From contig CM047431.1 in assembly GCA_026168455.1 (NCBI GenBank), positions 17,162,183-17,226,182 of the forward strand: a stretch of 64,000 nucleotides of DNA. Reading direction: 5' to 3'. A program made the translations under genes and the position numbers. Every line of letters begins with the position of its first letter. The first letter of the stretch is position 1. The DNA is from Theocolax elegans. Its lineage: Eukaryota > Arthropoda > Insecta > Hymenoptera > Cerocephalidae. Of the stretch, positions 9,424 to 20,018 are shown in pieces. The notes under the pieces are model-generated. The model did no database searches and was not told where the DNA came from. It saw only the letters and a program-made list of their open reading frames with translations.

Positions 9424-10885
9424 TGAGCAAATCCCCAAAACTTTTAAAGTTTTTGTACTCCAGGATAACTGTTCTATAATATGAACGAATCGATACTTCG
9501 GTACGGTTTCTTATGGAAAAAATGATGTCTAATAATGTCCATTAGTTTATTTTGGACCATCGATTGTAGTTATGAATTATAAATTGAAAATGTATGATTG
9601 TTTCAAGAATTTAAGTTGTAACTCGCTATAAAAAAATTTTTCTTACCATTGTAAAAAAGAAAAGTCTTGGACAAATTACTTAAAAAATTTTTTTAGTTAC
9701 CTTTCAAAAAATACTATTGAAATAAATAAGGTTCAAGAATGTACTTTTATGAAGAAAAAAATTAAAAATACTAATAGAAGTGTTACTCACTTTTAAAAAT
9801 TCGCAAACTTCATAAATTTTATTTTTTTACAAAAAAAGTTTTCTGTATCACATATATAAATAAATAGAATGTATTCTACCTCAAAATATCAATCTAAAAA
9901 ATTTTTTTTATTTCTGTGCCTTGTAAATACTCTGAGTTAAAAACTTTTGTAGCCAACGTGGTCGATGCGCCCCTCGAGTTAAAAAGAGGCGTTTTTGCTT
10001 GGCACATCAAAAATACCTTTACGATTGTACCTTTAAGATGTATAACCGAAGGCCACTTTATATGCATCCTATTTATTCACGTTTTGAACCGTGCTTAAGG
10101 TGATAACGCAATCTTATGTATTATACCTATATACCGACATACACAATTTTTCGATTTACGCAGTCAATTTTTGTTTAAACGCAATGGTACGAACGTATCT
10201 ACATACTATAAAATCTATAGATTGTTGGTAGGTTGGCGATATTTCAAAATTATACGCTTACATTGAATAAAATGAATAATCGTACTGTATGTAGTACGGC
10301 TTCCCCTTAAGCTGTAAAACGCAATTAGAAAAATTATGAGAAATTAATATCAATATAATACAACGAATAAATATCTGTATATTCGCGCTGGTGCAAAAAA
10401 TTGAAAAAAGTAACAAAATCAAAGAAAAAGGTTAAAAAAAAAAATCTACCAAAAAAAAGTACTTAGTATTCACAACTTGTATTAAAGTATGTGATTTGTG
10501 TATTATATGCAATTAAATTTGTACGTTGTATTAAATAGTTAGTTTTTGTAACTAGTGTACTGTTATTAATAATTATTAATTTGTTATATTATTTATAAAA
10601 TTTGAAAAATATGAAGTTCAATTGTTGTAAAAATTATTTGATACATTTTTATTTCAATATCTGACAATCTTGACTTATTAAAAATGACTTTATTTAAACA
10701 AATTTAATTTCAGGTTATTTATACTGTTTGAAAAGAAAAGGTTTTGAAAATATCATAAGCTCATATTTTTTAGTGCTATTCAAGGTCAACTTAACGAGGA
10801 AAAAAATTTTCAAATCTGTGCTTTGAAAAAGAAATTTTGATTTTTTCTAATAGCATATTTCAAAAGTTTTGGGGATTTATTGCCT
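9424..10885. mobile_element. Nested 1.45-kb insertion with 17-bp terminal inverted repeats
   Basis: AAATCCCCAAAACTTTT at 9429-9445 is inverted exactly at 10862-10878. The block is absent from the matching place in the other foldback copy (near 5575-5600). The interior is AT-rich. Its only frame, 60 codons at 9916-10098, has no family signature. Exact ends and target duplication are unclear. It is a non-autonomous DNA transposon of unknown superfamily. Confidence 0.6.
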
Positions 10886-11590
10886 TATAAAGATGAATCT
10901 ATTAGCGTGATCATTGCAAAAAAATTTATGCACTTACCTTGGAGTGGTAGAAAAGTATCTCCACTTGTTTCAGTATCCATCTAATCCCTGTAAGCTGCTA
11001 AAAATACAAATATTATTATACAATTATAAAAAATTCATTTTTAAACCTTATAGTGCTGGATTTTCAATTTTACAACAACTTTAAGAATATGATACTAATT
11101 TGAAGGATTACTATAAATATATTAACATTATTATTACAATAACTAAATATACGTATTTAATACAAAAAATATATAAATAAATCAGATCTAAGATTATAAT
11201 GAGTAATATGATTACGTGACAGTGACAAGTTTGTGAAATTCAAACAATGTATTGCTGAATAATAATAATAATAATGTTGATTCTTTTATAGTAATCCTTC
11301 AGATTAGTATCATAATTCTTAAAGTGCTTGTAAAATTGAATATCCAGCATTATAAAGTTTAAAAATTAATTTTTTATAATTGTATAGTAATATTTGTATA
11401 TTTACCAGCTTACAGAGGATTAGATGGATACTGAAACAAGTGGAGATACTTTTATACCACTCGAAGGTAAGTGCATGAATTGTTTTGCAAAGATCATGCT
11501 AACAGATTCATCGTTATAAGGCAACAAATATACATTTCTGTTAATATTTCGGGCACTTTTCCCAGATATTTGGATCAAAAGTGGTCTTAA

Positions 11591-11729
11591 CCTTTAGACT
11601 GCCGGGATTTGAAAGAGCATATCGCCCTCAGAAAACTGGTATATAAGGTATCTTATATCAACGATTGATCATGCACAAAGTGTCGATCAGGGGGTGCGTC
11701 AAAATATTGATTTTCCGGCAGTCTAAAGG
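11591..11729. mobile_element. 139-bp TTAA-type MITE, copy A
   Basis: TIRs CCTTTAGACTGCCGG and its inverse are flanked by TTAA at 11587-11590 and 11730-11733. The other foldback copy has a single TTAA at the matching place (near 6288), which is a clean empty site. TTAA duplication and a CC-starting TIR fit piggyBac-derived MITEs. The internal AAGGTATCTTATATCA is shared with copy B at 49824. Confidence 0.85.
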
Positions 11730-12157
11730 TTAATGGCTTAGATTCATTCTGGAAATTTATATGCAGATTGTGACTATAAAAAGGCATCTTTTAGACAGCA
11801 TTAGGATTCCAGATTCCGGAGCAGAATTGCTGATTTTCACTATGTAAGGTTTAAATGGCTTACAAGAGTGTGACAGCATACATGTATGAATTTAAAAGTA
11901 TTTCTAATGAAAAATTCAGAAAATTTTACAAAAAAAGTCATGATTATGTTTTTAACGAAAAATGCATTCTCTTCATGCAAATGGGCATAGAATGCAAAAA
12001 AGTGCTAAATTGTCAATTTTGACTCTCTGTAACTTAAAATAATGACCCCGAAAAAATCTGAAAAAATTCAGAAAAACTACTGGATACCTCTAAAACTTAT
12101 TCCCAGAGTTATAGCATTATTTATTTTTTTCATCTTCGATGTCACAAAGAACCACCC

Positions 12158-12755
12158 ATATATATCATATCGTTATGTACATAAATGTATATAGATTTAA
12201 TATTTACATAAATATTTGTTCGAATTAAGGGAATAAAGGGCATTTGGGTTGTTGGGTTATTGAAAAAATGGTCATCGAAAAAAATTCGTTAAACCAAAAA
12301 ACATTTTTATATATTTAAGTGGATGCTGTATCCTTATTATAGTTACTGATTAATAATTTTTTACTTTCTATAAAGCCAATATATATGTTCGATAATTTGG
12401 CAAGTGCATAATATTTAATAATTATATTAACTATAACACGTATAAGATGATTTTCTGTCGAACGTTCAGTGAAATGACTGTTTAATAGTTTTATACATTC
12501 ACTCAAATAATTTAAAAGAATGTTGATAAGTTATTGTTCTCTTTACTTATAGTTATTGAATACCTTTTTAATATTTATATAAAACCAATATATCAGTTAA
12601 ATAAAAGATACAGCCTATTGATATAGCCTAAGGTATAGCCTATTCCTATTCATAAACGTCAAAGGAATCGTTAAGGCTGAAAATAGAAGAAAAAGCATTT
12701 AGGCGATAATGTTATTTCGCATCGTCAGTGAATATTTAGAAGTAATCAGAAGTAT
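12158..12755. other. AT-rich interval, no gene seen
   Basis: Nothing coding is supported. A G-run motif at 12229-12256 (four GGG runs with loops of 5-6 nt) is noted under findings. The interval probably belongs to a spire intron, since the donor of the spire exon faces it. Confidence 0.5.
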
Positions 12756-12768
12756 TTATTGGCTGTAC

Positions 12769-13259
12769 CTTTTTTCATTTTGATTTGAAACTCCTTTTAA
12801 TGGTTGTGAAATAATTTTAACCACAGAATTATATTTTTTTGATAATGGTGATGATGGAAGTGAATTGCCAACCGAATTGTGAGATTTACTCCATATAGTA
12901 TGTTTTAATTTCGGATCAGAAATACTTGATGCTGAAGGTGATAAAAGATTTGGCGACAGTAGAGTTATTGGAACTTGGTCGTAATTATTCGTTGGTATTT
13001 TCATCTTCGAATAGCATTTGGCACAAACTGTTCTTTCACAGATACGACAACGCTGACCCCATGGACCTAATAAGCTGAACCGAGATTTCAAGCACAGAAA
13101 GCAAACTCTTCGATTTTCCACATCAGATTTTATGTGTCCTTCTATTGGTAATGATTCTAATTCGGCCTTGGTAAGAATACTACGTATATGAACTATTTCT
13201 TCGAATGTCAAAGTATGCTGCTCTTCGAAAAATATTCGATCAAAATTGATCTGCTCACT
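12769..13259 (-). CDS. spire: Protein spire, exon with Spir-box and FYVE-like zinc domain
   Basis: Spire nucleates actin filaments with its WH2 repeats and binds vesicle membranes through a C-terminal FYVE-like finger. This exon encodes that C-terminal part. The Spir-box-type helix reads HIRSILTKAELESLP. Next comes a cysteine-rich finger with CFLC, RCRIC and VCAKC pairs and the GPWGQRCRIC and CYSKMKIP segments that are strongly conserved in spire proteins. The exon starts after a TTTTCGCAG acceptor (AG at 13261-13260). It can end at a GTACAG donor (12768), because reading on gives a stop 11 nt later, where the protein would be cut short. No KIND or WH2 exons were found in the window. Neighbouring sequence is repeats, consistent with large introns. 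Confidence 0.85.
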
Positions 13260-13879
13260 CTGCGAAAACAATAAGTGTAATGATCAACATACAATAAAGT
13301 TAAAATATAATTAATTATGTAATTTTATGTATCTAATTTAATATTTATCATATGGTAGCAAAACTACTTTTTAAAAACATTTATATAATTTTTGCACGTT
13401 CAATCAATTCTTGCAAATAAGAATTTCAGTCTGTATCTTTGATTTACAGCAATTTTTGCATAGGACGTTCCGAAAAGTCTGGGACACTCGAATAATTCGA
13501 AGGGTACATTATTCTTTGTAGGGTCAACCTGCATCCTTTAGTAATTTTCTACGAACAATGCGATGATGATCTTTAATTTGACACTAACTATAACTTTCAA
13601 GATTTTCTATGTTTTTAAAATCTTTTTCTTTTTCTGTCTGTTATTTTTCTTTTCAAACCTAGGATTCAAGCATTTGATATACTTTTCTTTACTAAATTGT
13701 GACTTTCGGAGAATTGAGTGAAACTCGGCGATTCGACTATTCTTCCTCGAAAAATCATAAAACGATTTTAAAAAATGGGTCTGCATCGCCTCAACGTGGT
13801 CGCCTAGCTAATATTATTATCGGGAAAATGTTTCTAACGGAAATTCTGTCGCTAAAACAGCAATAAAATTTAATGCTTG
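13260..13879. other. Probable spire intron with a solo mariner-like end
   Basis: AT-rich, no coding sequence recognised. GACGTTCCGAAAAGTCTGGG ACACTCGAATAATTCG at 13463-13498 resembles a mariner-type terminus (compare CAGGGTGTCCCAAAAGTATG at 33), but I see no partner repeat. Confidence 0.4.
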
Positions 13880-14375
13880 AGAGCTATAGCCTCCGTTGAT
13901 AGCCGCTCGATCTCAAGGCTTCGAATGGCGCTGTAGTCAGGTGTCGATTTCGAGGATAAGCGTACTTCAAACATAAATTATAAATTTTACGGCTACGTAG
14001 AGCTGTTAAATGATAATTACCCCTCTAGCTATAACTAAAATTGAGGTAATTGTAATATTACTCTAGCAGCAATTTTTTTTAACAAATGTGTAGTACGTCT
14101 CGTGTTTAGCGAGTCTATATCTGCCGTTATACACATTTCTTATTATATTACACATTTCTTTAAAAAAATAAACATTTGCTGTCAAGAGTAATATTACAAT
14201 CACCTTAATTTTAGTCATAACTAGGGGGACAGTATCTTTTAAGAGCCCTATGTAATTGTAAATTTTATAATTTATGTTTGAAGTACATCTATCGTCGAAA
14301 TCGACACCTTACTACAGCGCCATTCAAAGCCTCGAAATCAAGGAAGGCTATAGCTCCGATATTCTCTTAGCAGAT
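13880..14375. mobile_element. Small foldback element, about 210-bp arms
   Basis: Left arm 13880-14085 and right arm 14160-14375 are inverted copies. Both share GAGCTATAGCC termini, GAATGGCGCTGTAGT, CTTCAAACATAAATTATAAA and GTAATATTACTCT. They have clearly diverged, so the insertion is old. No ORF; a palindromic MITE. Confidence 0.7.
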
Positions 14376-14624
14376 TTTCTACGTATTGTTCTTTGATTTT
14401 TAAATGCCATTAAGTTTATATCTTTTATTCTCATTTGTACTTTAGAATTCAACACGCACATTTATAGATAAATATTGAGTACACATAAATTTAAGGAACT
14501 AATTATATTTTAATTTTAACTATAAAAATTGGTATCGTAAGTTTTAATAATTATCTCTAAATGTATATCAAAATCACGTATAATTAAATAAAACACTTCA
14601 GTAAATATACGCTTTACATTATAT

Positions 14625-15940
14625 TGTAACGGGGTGGGTACTGGGGAATGTAAGGCCCCGGTCAGGGCCAATCTGTCCCAACTTACCAACCTTAAGTGTA
14701 CAGTCCCACGATGCCGCCGGGAATCACTATGATTCCCGTGCAATGCCGTTAACAACGTCACACACCTCGTTTGACTTTAATATTATGTGTTGGGCCTTAT
14801 GCCCAAAATTTCCAACTAGAACAAACACCTGAGAGGGCGGTATTTGTGGGATAGGACTATGACAGGTAAAAATGTTATCAACCATCGATATGTTATGTTA
14901 ATCGGCGAGAAAGATCGTCTCGCCGAGTCAATTTATTAAATAATTAATCAAACAATAATAAATCAACGTTAACAATTTAAGGGAAGTCTTACCGATGACT
15001 ACCTCCGAGGTTAGCGCGAAAACAACTCGTTAACACTTATTAACGGGTGAGGAATAAGCAACCGATCCAAGAATGATCGGCTGCTTAAACTGATGGCTAT
15101 ACGTCACACCGTATGACATATGTATCTCTGATGTAGGGAGCTCTGACATAGAGGCTGCCTACGTCACGCGCGCCTTCTCTCGTGAAGTGGCTCCCGCGAA
15201 CCACCGACCTGTCTACGCGGGCGGGAATCGTCACGAGAGGGGCAAAAGAGGAACGCTTCCTCACCTGGACCGTACCAGGAACTCGGAAAAATATCAACGG
15301 GACACGCGGGTCCAACGTGGTGCACCACTCACCTTTGTATTCACGAGACACCGCTCGAAATACGTTGAAACCGCGGGAACGAAAGCGCGTGATCTCCCCG
15401 TCAATCTCTCTTTCTTTCTCACTCCTTTGGGCGAATTGGCCTTGATCTTCCGTCTTTTCCGTGGACGGAATCCGGAGTGGTGGAGGCGTGCGGCTTTGCT
15501 CGGCGTGTTGGGTCGTGTGGGGGAAGCCTGTCCGCACCCACACCGTATCACACACTCATGCTTCTCCGATAAAACACGATAGAAGAGACCGTTATCTCGG
15601 CCTGTATTTACTCCGTACACGCGCTATATCGGTACTGCCAGCTGGGCGCGCACGATTCTCGCGCATTCATGCGCGCGCCGAGTTGTATATCCTCTTTCGC
15701 GTTGCTTACCTGATCGGTAACTCCCTTACCGTTATAATACTTACATTATATTTAGGGATATAGATTTTATTTCAAAGAGATAAATATAAGCAATTTCGAT
15801 TACTTTTATAGTAAATAAATAAATGTAATTTTATGTCTTTAAAAGTTATTTATATTACTAAATATATAAATTTTGTATAATAATTATTAAAAGTTAATTA
15901 TTATTATTTAGAATACCGGGTACGCGATTAACACGTCACA
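14625..15940. repeat. Putative solo or orphan LTR, 1.3 kb
   Basis: Starts TGTAACGGGG and ends ACGCGATTAACACGTCACA, close to the TGTGACG...CGTCACA ends of the gypsy LTR at 59263-60249. It shares GAGAGGGCGGTATT and the GTGGTGCACCAC palindrome with the LTR-like block at 61927. It is CpG-rich in the middle, with several overlapping frames on both strands that are composition artefacts. No 5-bp duplication (TATAT against ATGCC), so it may be truncated or recombined. Confidence 0.45.
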
Positions 15941-16124
15941 ATGCCAATTTGGCATCGCCTTACGCGAAAAATTTTAATACATTCAATAAGAGCAGAAAAA
16001 GTCTTACAAAATATATCGATACTTCAATGAATAGATCAGCCATGGATTAAGCTTGAACCGGGAACTCTAGATTTTCCGGCGCCAGTGCGATATCCCGGGA
16101 ATAATTAATAAAAAAGTAAAATAG

Positions 16125-16395
16125 TGTGTGAAAAAAAAGAGAAAAGGCGCCTTCGTTTATTGACAATCCAACTGTCTGCTGAATTTTAGATTAAAATATT
16201 ATTGCATTTTCGAGAAAAGTCTTACCAAAAATATCAAATCTTTTCACCTCATTGAGGTTAGGTTCACATTTTTGGTAAGACTTTTCTCAAAAACGCAATA
16301 TAATTTTAATCTGAAATTCAACACAGAGTTAGATTATTGATAAACGAAGGCACCTCTTCTCTTATTTTTTCATATACTGTTTTATTTACAAATTT
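16125..16395. repeat. Hairpin-forming repeat, about 120-bp arms
   Basis: Left arm about 16125-16240 and right arm about 16265-16395 are inverted. Shared blocks are CCTTCGTTTAT, AGATTAAAAT and GAGAAAAGTCTTACCAAAAA. The short loop contains ACCTCATTGAGGTTAGGTT. A small old palindromic element; no ORF. Confidence 0.65.
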
Positions 16396-16672
16396 ATTAC
16401 TAATAATCACGATCGCCGATAAGGTAGAGAGGATAAATATTAACTATGGCACCCCGTTAAAAACAAACTCCACCAAGGTGTCTATTTTTTCCTGCAGACG
16501 GCGGAAAGCTTTTTCTGCGTCTCTCGACATCCAAGTTATGGGCAGATCACACGTAGTATTTCATGCTACAGGGGCCGAGTGACAAACCTCCGCAGCACTT
16601 ACCGTTGTAACAATATGAGTTGTGACGGGCTTGACTATATGTAGACATATAGTCAGTATCCAGTCACATTGA

Positions 16673-16742
16673 ACAACGGCTCAAGCGGTAGAGCGTTAGC
16701 GTTCGGTCCTAGAGATCGAGGTTCAAATTCAACTTTCGGTAG
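16673..16742 (+). ncRNA. tRNA-like sequence followed by T tract
   Basis: GGCTCAAGCGGTAGAGC resembles an A box and D arm, and GGTTCAAATTC is a good B box. A run of nine T at 16742-16750 could end an RNA polymerase III transcript. Acceptor and T stems pair poorly and the anticodon arm is unclear. A tRNA pseudogene or SINE head is more likely than a working tRNA. Confidence 0.35.
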
Positions 16743-16750
16743 TTTTTTTT

Positions 16751-18216
16751 TAATTATTTAAATTAATTTATTTAAATAATTAGATAACCAAAATTGATAC
16801 AATTTATAATTTTATTGAAATTTTTATGTTTTTTGCTACTTTTGCCAAAAATATGGAGTCAATATGATAAAAAATAGTTAAGTTAATAATTTATAAGGTT
16901 TATAAAAATATATAATGTTTATAGTTAAATTTTACATTACATTTAAAATATATACAAAAGGATTAAATAATAAAACAAATTATAGATATTAAAATTATTA
17001 AGTAAAAGGAGACAATGACATAATTAATTCAGAGTAAATAAATTCTATCAAGCAAAGGCTAGAGAGTATAAAGGATTGTTATAAATAATATTATTATAAT
17101 TGTTAATAATTTAATAAATGTAAAATAGAATATAAGAAAAGACGTTTTAATAAATTTAGCTGAAGAACCAAAGCAGAAATATACAGAAAGACTAAGGTAG
17201 ACGACCTCAAGAAAAACACAAACATATGATCACATACGTATATATGAGAAGGAAGGAGAAAGGGTAACCAAGTAACAAGGATCCAGGTGGAAAAGTGGAA
17301 AAAGTGGGAAGTCAATCCCTTCTACCTAACTAATCGTATATAATGAGATGTATCGCTGCCGAAGGCAGCATACGCCTAGAGTTCGCGGGCGACCTAACAG
17401 GTCGGACCGCGTTTGTCTGTTATAATATATTTTATAATTTAAATGTCTCTAGCGATTTGCTCATTTTACCTGACCAAATACCACATAACCGTGTCCTAAA
17501 AGGAAGCTAACTTTGGATGATATAAAATCATTAGTTGATTCAATGTCTTCCCAAAGTTCTTCCACTATCCATAACCAAATAAATAACTTGGATGATATGA
17601 AATTATTGGATTAATTTCAATTCTTCCCATGTTCTCTCACATTCCTAAAACCCATAATATAAAGTAAAATTGGATAATCTGGAATTATTTGATTAATTCC
17701 ATGTTTTCCCAAAACTTTATAATAATTAATTCATTATCCTAATTTATCAAATTTATTTAACTTGGAGGTTAAACTGGGATGGGAAAGAATTATTTATTTA
17801 ATTCTTTAGCTACCCCAGATTCTTCCACCTAATACATTTATTTCGGGTTAGGCAAAAAACCAGGAAACCCGACACGGATGTGTGTGTGTGTGTGTACATA
17901 TACCGCCATATTTTCGAAACTATTCGGTCAATATCGCACAGCTTGGATATGCAATTTGCTTTTTGTTTTCCGAATTCCGGAAAAGACTTTGTTTATTTAT
18001 CGCCCAAATAGTTTTTGTTTTAAAAACAATTTTCGATTTTTGAAAAATTAATTTTCAATTCTTGTAGAGAAATTCTTGTAATATTTGAAACAAATGATTA
18101 TGAATAATATTAGTTAAGAATTGACGAAATGACCTTTATTTTTCTGTTTTAATAATTTTTTGTCACATTTTTTGTATAGCTATATAAGTTTCAATCAGAA
18201 AAGAATAATATTTTTA
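16751..18216. other. AT-rich interval with diverged tandem repeats
   Basis: No gene seen. 17513-17830 holds three to four diverged repeats spaced about 75-100 bp, based on TTGGATGATATGAAATTATT and TTCCCAAAGTTCTTCC. A (GT)n run lies at 17880-17895. Confidence 0.5.
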
Positions 18217-18221
18217 GAAAG

Positions 18222-18862
18222 TGTTGAGACTAAAATCGCGTTATCAAAATTACTGAAAAACGAGAATCGGGTGCGCGCGCATTGATCGGCTACGGTGAGC
18301 CGGTCGAGCGCCGTGCATCGAGAGCAGGTTCGCGCTATGGGGGGAAAAAGGCGCGCTCATCCGAGCTCGCATTCATTCGTACGTACGAACTCGACGCAGC
18401 AACTTCGATCTTCAAGGCTCCACGTAGACCAACGACGGGTAGGCGAGTATAGGAAGTCCCCCCACCAGGCAGGTCGTGTTAGGCTAGCAGTTGGTGAAGA
18501 AGAAGACGCGAGGCGCGTATCGCGGGGCCCCGATTCGACCGTCCGGTAATACACACACACACACACATACAACACAAACAAAAATCATAGCGGCACTTGC
18601 CGACTCGAGCAACTGCTCCGTACGCGAGAAGCAACGCTTCTCCCTCAAAACATACAACAATCTATCTCTTTCTCTCTCTCTATCCTATCAGTGTAAATTT
18701 CGAGGAGTTTTTCTCCCTACGGGGTTTTCTCCTCACGAGCCAATAAATTTATTTATATGGCTCAACGTAAAGGAACAAATTATTTACCACCTAACAATCT
18801 TTCCCCCTCCTCACACATTCACACATACACCGCGCGGGTTTAATGTAGTCCTCGACGCTACA
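18222..18862 (+). repeat. Pao 5' LTR with internal deletions
   Basis: 641 bp against 733 bp in the 3' copy. Two segments present in the right LTR are missing: about 74 bp after CGCGTTATC and about 20 bp after ATTACTGAAAA. The loss is near the 5' edge (U3), where promoter elements normally lie. Confidence 0.9.
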
Positions 18863-18867
18863 TTTTT

Positions 18868-18884
18868 TGGTGCCTCCTGTGAGG
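18868..18884 (+). promoter_or_regulatory. Candidate primer-binding site of Pao element
   Basis: TGGTGCCTCCTGTGAGG starts six bases after the 5' LTR. It has the TGG start that pairs with a tRNA CCA end. The tRNA species was not identified. From here to 20018 there is about 1.1 kb of AT-rich leader without ORF. Confidence 0.6.
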
Positions 18885-20018
18885 TTGGACAACCCTGATC
18901 TTCAAAATCGGAAAATTCATCTCCTCTGGTATTCTTCATCACTTTGGACGTCGTTCTTCCCGAGAGAGAGAGAAACAACAACATAACTATCGAGCGAGAG
19001 AGAGAAAGGAGAAATTCGACTTTGGTTTGTTTCAACGTCGCATAGTTCCAGGCCTCGCTTCCAGGAAGACAACGACCGTTAGCACTCGAGCAGGCAATTC
19101 TTCGTATTTCACAGATAAGTTTATTTACAGTGTCGGTAAAATTGTCCATTACATAAATAATTTCACATTAATTTTTTTAACACTAAAGGCTCATATAATT
19201 ATTAATTTTTTATTATTATTTTTTCTCTTCTTATATTTCACATAAAAACATTTTGTTTTCTTCATAAACTAATTTAAACATAAAATTGTTTCTTTTTTAA
19301 TTTAAAGTCAGTAGACATCAATTTTTATCCCTCTTTTTACAATTTAACTCATTTCCATTTGTTATATATTGCAACATAATTCGTTTGTTTCAGATAAATT
19401 CACTTTAAAATTTACTTATTATTTTCATTTTTTTTATATATAAAGTATAACCCGAATTTACCTTTTAGAAGTTATTTCATTGCGTTATTTTCATAATTCC
19501 TTGTTCTTTAATTCGGTGAAATCATAGTTCAATTTAATTAGTTTAACAATTTCCATTCCGTATATTATATGTTTAATTTCTTTCATTTTTGCAATTGAAT
19601 CTAAAGTATTCATTGACAATATAATTTATAATTTAATAGTTTTGATTATTCGAGGTATTTTACCTACTGGCAATTGTACATTCCACGTATACATATATAT
19701 GTGTGTATATCTATATATCTTTGTTTATATACAAGACAATTGGTCGTAATAAAGAAAATACGTTTTACCAGGAAATTTTGATTGTTCAGAGGAATTGCCA
19801 GCGGGTGATATACACAATTTACATTTTTTGACGCGCGCACATAGGTTCATACAGTTAATCTGATCATTATCATTCCTTTATTCTTTAATCATTAAGTTTA
19901 ATATATCACACTTTAATAATTGTCTAGCGTGTGTGCGCGCGCGTAGAGAGTTGAGTTAAGTTAAGCACTTAATAAAAACAAGGCTGTTTTTTCTCCCCCC
20001 CCCCTTTCTTATTACATC

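Larger units (their letters stand above)
8927..12157. mobile_element. Foldback element copy 2, carrying two later insertions
   Basis: Same termini as 5080-6729 (GGGTGGTTCTCTGTGACATC at 8927, inverse ending 12157). Removing the insert at about 9424-10885 and the MITE at 11591-11729 leaves about 1.64 kb, the size of copy 1. The arms differ more from each other than in copy 1, so this copy is probably older. The mirrored 66-codon frame is partly kept near 11855-11960 with several changes. Confidence 0.8.

Noticed and set aside
15097..15763. Five overlapping frames of 87-152 codons on both strands
   Set aside because: They overlap in all frames within a CpG-rich LTR-like block, with no motif; composition artefacts.
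18295..18549. 84-codon Arg/Ser-rich frame, same in 25456-25710
   Set aside because: Inside both Pao LTRs; identical because LTRs are copies. GC-rich composition explains the open frame.
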